Assembly: GCF_001669775.1 (NCBI RefSeq)
Contig: NZ_LXWK01000016.1
Span: forward strand, 372,001-436,000
Direction of reading: 5' to 3'
Length of the DNA: 64,000 nt
Origin: Rheinheimera sp. SA_1
Lineage (GTDB): Bacteria > Pseudomonadota > Gammaproteobacteria > Enterobacterales > Alteromonadaceae
Below, one piece after another: positions 57,974 to 64,000 of the stretch (its first letter is position 1; each line of letters starts with the position of its first letter). The notes beneath the pieces are model-generated. The model saw nothing but the letters and a program-made list of their open reading frames with translations, searched no databases and was not told where the DNA came from. The position numbers and the translations under genes were made by a program.

Positions 57974-59715
57974 CTTTCAGCAACAGCAGGTCTCATTGGT
58001 GCAATTCGCCGCGCACTATGGTGCAGTGCAAAAACATGAAGCGCCCATTATGGCAAAGCCTGTTACTGCTTAGTCTGCTGACGTTAACTTCGGTCGCACA
58101 AGCCGCGACCAGTCTGAATGTGCGGGTGGATAAAAACCCGGTGATGCTGGGGGAAGAATTACAACTATCGGTACAGGTGGATGAAAAAGTCAGCAGCAGT
58201 GCCATCGATTTTAGCGTGTTAGAAAAGAATTTTCGGCTCGGTCCCCCTTCAGTTAGCCAAAGTATGCAAATTATCAATGGCCAATCAAGCCAAAGCACCA
58301 TCTGGCAACTGAGTTTATTCGCCAAAACTACCGGCAACTTTGAAATACCGGCTTTTAACGTGCGTGGGATCAGCAGCTCCCCAATCAGCATTGAAGTGAT
58401 CCCTGCCAGCCAACAAACCACTGACAAACAAGTGTTATTTATCGAAAGTAGCCTAAGCCAAACCGACTTATACGTGCAGCAAATGGTGTATTACGACGTC
58501 AAAATTTTCTTTAGTGGCGACTTACAACGTGGCAGCCTCAGCCAGCCAGAATTGCCGGACACCACCATCGAGCAAGTGGGTAAAGATGTCGAAGGCACTG
58601 AATTGGTCAATGGTATTCGGTATCAGACCATCACCCGCCGCTACAGTCTGATCCCACAGCAAAGTGGTAGTTTCACCCTGGATGCCCCGTTTTTTAACGG
58701 TGAAATGATTGACCGTAACAGTTCGCGTTATGACTATTTCGCCAAGACCCAGACTATCTCAGCGCAAGGGCAAGCCGTTGAATTTCAAGTAAAAGCAATG
58801 CCAGTTGATTTTAAAGGTGATTGGCTGGTGTCTGAGCTGGTTGCCTTGACGGAAGAATGGACACCGCTTTCCACCACTTTGGTGCAGGGTGAGCCCGTAA
58901 CCCGAACTATCACGTTGACGGCGATGGATTTAGCCGATCACCAGCTGCCTGACTTACAAATTAACTTACCAGCCGGCATTAAAAATTATGCGGAGCAGCC
59001 GCAAGCGAAAAAGGCCGAGCGTAACGGCCGTATCGTGGCGCAAAAAGTATTTACGTCGGCAGTGATAGCCACCCAAAGTGGCGAATTAAAACTGCCGGCG
59101 GTGCGAGTCCCCTGGTGGAATAGCAAAACCAACCAGCTTGCTTATGCAGAATTACCAGAACGCACATTAACCGTGACGGTGAATCCAAATCAGACCAGCC
59201 AAGCACCACCAGCGGTTGCCGCGGTGGAAACACCAGTTAGCGAAACAGCGGCTACACCACAAGTCATTTCCGATAATCGGTGGCAGTGGAATTACTTGTC
59301 AGGCTTATTATTGCTGATGTGGTTATTGACCGCCGCGGTTGCTGTGTGGGGCTGGCTGCTGCCCCGCTCCCGGATGCATACCCCGGCCACCAGCGCCCCA
59401 CAGGCATCAGAAGTTAAATTTAATGCCCGAAGATTTAAAGCGGCGTGTCTTGCCAATGACCACATTGTGGCGAGCCAGCAGCTATTACGTTGGGCATCTC
59501 AGCAGCTTGACGCAGATATTCAGCAATTACCCCAATTAATCAAAGCATTGCCGCAAAGTGCACTACGTCAGGAAACCGAAAAACTGGCATATCAGGCTTA
59601 TCAGGCGCAACAAACGCCATGGCTTGGCACGGCGTTATTTGAAGCATGGGCCAAGTACAAACATCTGCAGCAAGTTGAAAGTCCGGCGTTGTTAAAGCCG
59701 TTTTATCCGAAATAA
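57967..59715 (+). CDS. BatD family protein
   Basis: The 582-residue protein has a signal peptide (LWQSLLLLSLLTLTSVAQA), immunoglobulin-like beta domains with the VDKNPVMLGEELQLSVQVD pattern typical of BatD, and a C-terminal membrane helix (LSGLLLLMWLLTAAVAVWGW) with a short cytoplasmic tail. Bat proteins were named for aerotolerance in Bacteroides; their role here is not known. The ATG at 57967 has AAGGAG 11 bases upstream, but the one at 58036 would place the signal peptide at the very N-terminus and is a good alternative. Confidence 0.85.
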   Translation: MVTFSNSRSHWCNSPRTMVQCKNMKRPLWQSLLLLSLLTLTSVAQAATSLNVRVDKNPVMLGEELQLSVQVDEKVSSSAIDFSVLEKNFRLGPPSVSQSMQIINGQSSQSTIWQLSLFAKTTGNFEIPAFNVRGISSSPISIEVIPASQQTTDKQVLFIESSLSQTDLYVQQMVYYDVKIFFSGDLQRGSLSQPELPDTTIEQVGKDVEGTELVNGIRYQTITRRYSLIPQQSGSFTLDAPFFNGEMIDRNSSRYDYFAKTQTISAQGQAVEFQVKAMPVDFKGDWLVSELVALTEEWTPLSTTLVQGEPVTRTITLTAMDLADHQLPDLQINLPAGIKNYAEQPQAKKAERNGRIVAQKVFTSAVIATQSGELKLPAVRVPWWNSKTNQLAYAELPERTLTVTVNPNQTSQAPPAVAAVETPVSETAATPQVISDNRWQWNYLSGLLLLMWLLTAAVAVWGWLLPRSRMHTPATSAPQASEVKFNARRFKAACLANDHIVASQQLLRWASQQLDADIQQLPQLIKALPQSALRQETEKLAYQAYQAQQTPWLGTALFEAWAKYKHLQQVESPALLKPFYPK

Positions 59716-59744
59716 CCTCTCCCCGCCTCTGGTCAGTTGAGCAA

Positions 59745-59780
59745 GGGTTGAAATGACAGACATCGCTGTCAATTCAACCC
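59745..59780 (+). promoter_or_regulatory. Hairpin between batD and the ECF sigma gene
   Basis: GGGTTGAA-A-TGACAG and CTGTCA-A-TTCAACCC form a 15-position stem with one A-A mismatch and a 6-base loop. No T-run follows. It may be a weak terminator for the Bat operon or an operator for the next gene. Confidence 0.4.
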
Positions 59781-59912
59781 ATCTCGTCATCTTCGTAAAT
59801 ATGCGATATTCTGGATTTCTTTTCGATTGCTGCACACATTATCGAAATTGACCGGTCTTTAGAGTCAGTGATACCAATCATGTCAATTTTGGATAGCCAA
59901 TTCTGGAACACC

Positions 59913-60428
59913 ATGAGCAATAAACAAATACGATACGAAGCGTTGGTGCGGGCCTTTCATGCCGACTTATTTCGATATGCATTCTGGTTGTGCCATCAGC
60001 GCACTGTCGCCGAAGATTTAGTCCAGGAAACCTTTTTACGCGCCTGGAAAAGTCTCGACAGTCTGCAAGAAGCCGCTGCTGCCAAAGGTTGGCTTATTAC
60101 CATTTTACGCCGCGAAAATGCCCGTCGTTTTGAACGTAAACAATTTGATTATCAAGACGTTGACCAGGATTGGCTCGAAGATGAACAAAGTGAAGGGCCA
60201 GAACAAACCGCCGAAAATCAGCAGTTACACCAATATATCGCCAGGCTTGCTGAGGAGTATCGCGAACCCTTGGTGCTGCAGGTGTTACTTGGCATGACCG
60301 GCGATGAAATAGCACAAACACTTGAATTAAATCTGAATACGGTAAACACCCGCTTGTTTCGGGCACGTCAGCAACTTCGGGAACTGTTACTGCAGTCCCC
60401 AGCCACAGGAGCCAGCCAGCATGGATGA
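59913..60428 (+). CDS. ECF sigma factor paired with a DUF3379 protein
   Basis: The 171-residue sigma-70 family protein has region 2 (FHADLFRYAFWLCHQRTVAEDLVQETFLRAW, given by parts at residues 14-45) and region 4 (YREPLVLQVLLGMTGDEIAQ then NTVNTRLFRARQQL). It is not of the ECF11 type. The ATG at 59913 has GGA 6 bases upstream; GTG at 59868 and ATG at 59880 are alternatives. The end overlaps the DUF3379 gene by 8 bases, as expected for a sigma/anti-sigma pair. Confidence 0.88.
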   Translation: MSNKQIRYEALVRAFHADLFRYAFWLCHQRTVAEDLVQETFLRAWKSLDSLQEAAAAKGWLITILRRENARRFERKQFDYQDVDQDWLEDEQSEGPEQTAENQQLHQYIARLAEEYREPLVLQVLLGMTGDEIAQTLELNLNTVNTRLFRARQQLRELLLQSPATGASQHG

Positions 60429-61128
60429 GTTAGAATTTCGCCGTCGCTTGCTTAGCAACCCGACGACCAGTGACGAAGCAGTCGTCCAACAACTTGCTGC
60501 AGATCCGGATAAACAGCGCTTACAGCATGAGTTGATGATCCTCGATCAACAAATTAAGGCCAGTCTGGCCGTGCCGGTGCCAGCCGATCTCGCTGACCGC
60601 TTATTGCTAAGCCAAGGCCTGTTACAGCATAAAAAAATCCGTCAACGCCGCTGGTGGTTGGGGATGGCTGCCAGTCTGGTGTTGGTGGCCGGTCTGGTGC
60701 AGCAGCGCGACCATTTGTATCCGTGGCCGGACGATGTTGCCGGACACGCGCTGGCTCATGTGTATCACGAAGCGAAGCAACTGGACAACAACGACAGCCT
60801 GATTGATCTGGACCGGGTTAATCTGCTCCTGGCCGATTTAGGCGGCCAGCTCAGGTCCTGGCCTGGCACCATTCGGTATGCCAGTTTTTGTCACTTTCAG
60901 GGTACCCGCTCATTACATTTGATTTTTAATACCGCGCAGGGTCCGGTCACCGTATTTGTGCTGCCCAAAAACCATGGTTTGCAGCCTGGCGGCGACTTTT
61001 ACGACGCGCAATTTCATGGGCACAATATGCAATTGGCAAAAGCAGATTTAGTGCTGGTTGCCGGTAAAAATCAGTCATTATCCGGCATCGCCACCACGTT
61101 GCAGCAACAATTACAGTTTCAGATTTAA
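60421..61128 (+). CDS. DUF3379 protein, probable anti-sigma factor
   Basis: The 235-residue protein starts MDELEFRRRLLSNPTTSDE, has a single membrane helix (WWLGMAASLVLVAGLV, residues about 78-93) and a periplasmic domain with HALAHVYHEAK and GGQLRSWPGTIRYASFCHF. The topology, cytoplasmic N-terminus, one helix and external sensor, fits a membrane anti-sigma factor. It overlaps the sigma gene by 8 bases. No zinc motif (HxxxCxxC) is present, unlike ChrR. The anti-sigma role is inferred. Confidence 0.82.
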   Translation: MDELEFRRRLLSNPTTSDEAVVQQLAADPDKQRLQHELMILDQQIKASLAVPVPADLADRLLLSQGLLQHKKIRQRRWWLGMAASLVLVAGLVQQRDHLYPWPDDVAGHALAHVYHEAKQLDNNDSLIDLDRVNLLLADLGGQLRSWPGTIRYASFCHFQGTRSLHLIFNTAQGPVTVFVLPKNHGLQPGGDFYDAQFHGHNMQLAKADLVLVAGKNQSLSGIATTLQQQLQFQI

Positions 61129-61164
61129 CTGCAACTGGTAGCATCTGTTGGGGTAACCATAGAA

Positions 61165-61191
61165 AAGCACTGGCTCTGTTTGCCAGTGCTT
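61165..61191. terminator. Hairpin after the DUF3379 gene
   Basis: A perfect 10-bp stem (AAGCACTGGC/GCCAGTGCTT) with a 7-base loop, 36 bases past the stop. There is no T-run on the plus strand, so it is a weak or factor-assisted terminator. Confidence 0.5.
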
Positions 61192-61392
61192 GTTAGCATG
61201 TCCCGCCATTTCAAGTCGTACCTCCCTCAAATTGCCTGCTGCGACAACCAACGCAACAAGCAGCGACCTGTTGATGACAATAACCATAACTACACCCGAA
61301 ATCTTTGAAGATGCAGGCCTTCTGGCAAACAACGGTAACATCGCTGCAACTTCACAGATAAAGGGGATTGATAACCCTATGAGGTCAGTATC

Positions 61393-62889
61393 GTGGAAAC
61401 GGGAACTATTCTTGCGCTGGTAATTTATTTCATTGCGATGTTAGCAATCGGGCTTTATGCCTATCGCCAATCGAGCAGTAATTTATCTGAATATATGTTA
61501 GGTGGCCGCAAACTCGGCCCGGCCGTGACGGCATTATCTGCAGGCGCTTCTGATATGAGCGGCTGGTTGTTGATGGGCTTGCCCGGTGCTTTATATCTGA
61601 TGGGAATTTCGCAAATCTGGATGGCGGTAGGTCTGGTCATTGGCGCCTGGTTGAACTATCTGCTCCTGGCGCCCAGGTTCCGGGTCTTTACTGAACTTGC
61701 CAAAGATTCCATCACCCTACCGGACTATCTGGAAAACCGTTTTGACGACCACACCCGGATGCTACGATTGATTTCTGCACTGGTGATTGTGGTGTTTTTC
61801 ACTTTGTACACCGCATCTGGCGTAGTCGCCGGCGGTAAACTGTTTGAATCAGTGTTTGGTATGGATTACATGTTCGGCTTAGTGCTGACCGCTGGCGTGG
61901 TCATTGCCTATACCCTGCTTGGTGGTTTTTTGGCCGTCAGCATGACCGACTTTGTGCAGGGTATTATCATGTTCCTGGCACTAGTGCTGGTGCCTGTTGT
62001 CGCGCTTGATATGGTTGGCGGTGTGACGCCAGTACTCAATATCGTCGCCGAACTTAATCCAAATCATCTGGATATATTTACCGGCACCAGTGCCCTTGGC
62101 ATTGTGTCACTGATGGCCTGGGGCTTAGGTTATTTTGGTCAGCCGCATATTATTGTGCGGTTTATGGCGATTCGTTCGGTCAAAGATTTCCCGGTGGCAC
62201 GCCGCATTGGTATGTCCTGGATGATTGTATCCTTGCTGGGCGCCGTCGCGACGGGCTTTATCGGCATCGCTTACATCAAACAAACCGGTGGGGAGTTAAA
62301 AGACCCGGAAACCATTTTTATTGTGATGTCACAAGCGTTATTCCACCCATTTATTACTGGTTTTTTACTGGCGGCGTTGCTGGCGGCAGTGATGAGTACC
62401 ATTTCCAGTCAGTTACTGGTGACGTCCAGTGCTCTGGTGCAGGATTTTTATAAGACCTTTTTTAATAAAACCGCATCGGACAGCCATTTGGTGCTGATGG
62501 GCCGGGTTTCAGTATTTCTGGTAGCGTTGGTGGCGATAGTGATAGCGCTGGATCGCAGCAGTTCGATTCTTGGCCTTGTCAGCAACGCTTGGGCTGGCTT
62601 TGGTGCTGCTTTTGGTCCGTTGGTGTTGATTAGTCTGTACTGGCGCCGAATGAATCAATGGGGTGCATTAGCAGGCATGATTGTTGGTGCGGTAACGGTG
62701 TTGGTGTGGATCTATGGTCCTTTCACCGTCGATGGTCAGACGCTTGATCAATGGTTGTATGCGATGGTTCCTGGCGTGATTGCTTCTGTATTGGCCATCG
62801 TGGTCGTCAGCAAGCTAACGGCAGCGCCGAAAGTTGCGATCGCCGAACAATTTGATCAAATGTGCAAACAGATGAAACAAGCGCAATAA
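61393..62889 (+). CDS. putP: Sodium/proline symporter
   Basis: The 498-residue protein belongs to the sodium:solute symporter family, with about 13 membrane segments. Early motifs SEYMLGGRKLGPAVTALSAG and SDMSGWLLMGLPGALY are those of PutP, and GWGLGYFGQPHI-like AWGLGYFGQPHIIVRFMA (near residue 250) is a PutP signature. It imports proline with sodium. The start is GTG with GAGGT 8 bases upstream. putA is not in view, so proline use may be coded elsewhere or it may serve osmoprotection. Confidence 0.93.
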   Translation: METGTILALVIYFIAMLAIGLYAYRQSSSNLSEYMLGGRKLGPAVTALSAGASDMSGWLLMGLPGALYLMGISQIWMAVGLVIGAWLNYLLLAPRFRVFTELAKDSITLPDYLENRFDDHTRMLRLISALVIVVFFTLYTASGVVAGGKLFESVFGMDYMFGLVLTAGVVIAYTLLGGFLAVSMTDFVQGIIMFLALVLVPVVALDMVGGVTPVLNIVAELNPNHLDIFTGTSALGIVSLMAWGLGYFGQPHIIVRFMAIRSVKDFPVARRIGMSWMIVSLLGAVATGFIGIAYIKQTGGELKDPETIFIVMSQALFHPFITGFLLAALLAAVMSTISSQLLVTSSALVQDFYKTFFNKTASDSHLVLMGRVSVFLVALVAIVIALDRSSSILGLVSNAWAGFGAAFGPLVLISLYWRRMNQWGALAGMIVGAVTVLVWIYGPFTVDGQTLDQWLYAMVPGVIASVLAIVVVSKLTAAPKVAIAEQFDQMCKQMKQAQ

Positions 62890-62899
62890 ACCGTTAGAC

Positions 62900-62926
62900 G
62901 CCGTGGTCAGATCTTCTGATCACGGC
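62900..62926 (+). terminator. Hairpin after putP
   Basis: GCCGTGGTCAGA and TCTGATCACGGC form a 12-position stem with one G-T wobble and a 3-base loop, 10 bases past the stop. No T-run follows, so termination is only probable. Confidence 0.5.
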
Positions 62927-63029
62927 AGCCCTCAGGTTAATTGTCCCCATCGCGAAATTTTTGTTCCCACCCTGACATTTTCTTTGCTACATTGCTTGCC
63001 AGAGTGCCGTCAAAGGAATTGTAGTCTGT

Positions 63030-64000
63030 ATGTATTTTTATGCCGCCCGTCAGCCCATCCTGGATCGAGACAAAAATCTTTTTGCTTATGAATTGCTGTT
63101 TCGAGATGGCCTGGAAAATGTGTTTCCGGATATTGATGGTGACGAAGCAACGTCGCGGATGATTGCCGGCAGCCAATTTAATTTTGGTTTGGACGATTTT
63201 CTGGGCGACAAACTGGGCTTTATCAATTTCACCCTCGATACCCTGCTGAAAAAATTCCCTTCAATGCTGCCAAAAGAACAGGTGGTGGTGGAAATTCTTG
63301 AAACGGTCCAACCCGGCAAACGCCTGCTTGCCGAATGCCAGGCGTTAAAAGAACAAGGTTATTTGATTGCACTGGATGATTACATTCACCAACCGGTATG
63401 GCGTCACTTCTATCCTTTTGTCGATATTATCAAAATCGATTTTCGCAATACCAGCAATGACGTGATTCAAGAGGTCATTAAAGCCACCGCCGGTTTTCCA
63501 AATATTAAACTGCTGGCCGAAAAGGTCGAAACCATTGAAGAGTTTCAACTGGCAATGGGCATGGGTTTCAGCTATTTCCAGGGCTATTTTTTCTCAAAAC
63601 CGGAAATGTTACAAAGTAAAGCCTTGTCACCAGCTCAGATGACACTCGCCGAATTGCTGTACGAAACGTCCAAAGCCGAGATGGATCTGGCAAAAATTAC
63701 CACCATCTTCGAACGTGACGTTAACCTATCTTATAAACTGTTACGTTATTCAAATTCAGCGGTGTTTAAACGTCGATCAGAAATTGAAACTATTAAACAG
63801 GCATTAGTGGTGCTCGGGCAGCTGGAACTGAAAAAGTTTTTATCGGTGCTGTTTACCGCTCAGGTCAGTAGCGAAAAACCTGCAGAGCTGATGCGTTTAG
63901 CCATGACCAGAGCAAAATTTGCCGAAGGTATTGCCACCCTGCATCGTAAAACCGACATCGCCAAAGCTTTCCTGACTGGCATGATGTCATTGATGGATGC
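63030..64000 (+). CDS. EAL-HDOD signalling protein (partial, runs off window)
   Basis: The first 323 residues are visible, up to the window edge. An EAL-type domain (residues 1-200) is followed by an HDOD domain (from about 205, MTLAELLYETSKAE). The catalytic EAL motif reads YELLFRDG near residue 20, so it is degenerate, and DDYIHQPVW replaces DDFGTG. The protein is therefore unlikely to break down cyclic-di-GMP and resembles the YuxH/CdgJ group, which acts by protein contacts. AAGGA lies 11 bases before the ATG. Confidence 0.88.
   Translation, partial: MYFYAARQPILDRDKNLFAYELLFRDGLENVFPDIDGDEATSRMIAGSQFNFGLDDFLGDKLGFINFTLDTLLKKFPSMLPKEQVVVEILETVQPGKRLLAECQALKEQGYLIALDDYIHQPVWRHFYPFVDIIKIDFRNTSNDVIQEVIKATAGFPNIKLLAEKVETIEEFQLAMGMGFSYFQGYFFSKPEMLQSKALSPAQMTLAELLYETSKAEMDLAKITTIFERDVNLSYKLLRYSNSAVFKRRSEIETIKQALVVLGQLELKKFLSVLFTAQVSSEKPAELMRLAMTRAKFAEGIATLHRKTDIAKAFLTGMMSLMD

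Overview
The window looks like an ordinary chromosomal stretch of a gammaproteobacterium of the Alteromonadales/Chromatiaceae type. Rheinheimera is my best guess, but that is inference from gene content. Several gene neighbourhoods match Escherichia coli: pabB-nudL-sdaA, fadR near dsbB, aroC-prmB-smrB-sixA, fadJ-fadI, and divergent maoP/hdfR. They are mixed with genes more typical of marine and freshwater relatives: a rhombosortase, an RpoE/ChrR-type sigma/anti-sigma pair, secreted S9 peptidases and DUF3379. I see no rRNA, tRNA, CRISPR array, prophage or complete insertion sequence. Gene density is high and no gap between genes exceeds about 290 bases.

Layout. 1-2.6 kb: VF530-type DNA-binding protein and the glutathione-dependent formaldehyde pair frmA/fghA. 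2.7-8.6 kb (minus): chemotaxis receptor, S9 peptidase, class I fumarase. 8.8-12.3 kb: pabB-nudL-sdaA. 12.6-17.3 kb: a lone CBM48 protein, a KAS III-like synthase, a split RDD membrane protein and a CoxE-like/MoxR pair. 17.5-26.5 kb: cysK, a lipoprotein, enoyl-CoA hydratase, gamma-glutamyltransferase, rhombosortase, two divergent RluA-like pseudouridine synthases and a large S9 peptidase. 26.8-29 kb: azoR and the ECF sigma/ChrR pair. 29-33.7 kb: a three-domain sulfur enzyme, fadR, dsbB and fklB. 33.9-41.6 kb: yfcL, an ATP-NAD kinase-like gene, an aldehyde dehydrogenase, an MFS transporter, aroC, prmB, smrB and sixA. 41.8-48.8 kb: M16 peptidase, GGDEF-EAL protein, a 51-residue membrane protein, maoP, hdfR and a 64-residue membrane protein. 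48.9-52.4 kb: fadJ/fadI. 52.6-59.7 kb: a six-gene Bat (MoxR/VWA) operon. 59.9-64 kb: a second ECF sigma factor with DUF3379, putP and a truncated EAL-HDOD gene.

Links between genes. fadR lies about 20 kb from fadI. The fadI upstream region has a 21-bp perfect palindrome that fits the E. coli FadR consensus, and next to it a second palindrome of PsrA type. The RpoE/ChrR-like pair is preceded by what looks like its own promoter, suggesting autoregulation and a singlet-oxygen or peroxide response. The formaldehyde, azoreductase and DsbB genes belong to redox and thiol metabolism, as does the fused cysteine desulfurase/persulfide dioxygenase-like/rhodanese protein.

The most unusual items are: the three-domain sulfur fusion, whose metallo-beta-lactamase motif is altered but keeps the three iron ligands expected of a persulfide dioxygenase; a 247-bp MITE-like element between aroC and an MFS gene that supplies the aroC stop codon; a long hairpin after sdaA of the kind associated with REP/Y1 transposases; a 51-codon TTG-start membrane gene; and the operator palindromes at the fatty-acid genes.
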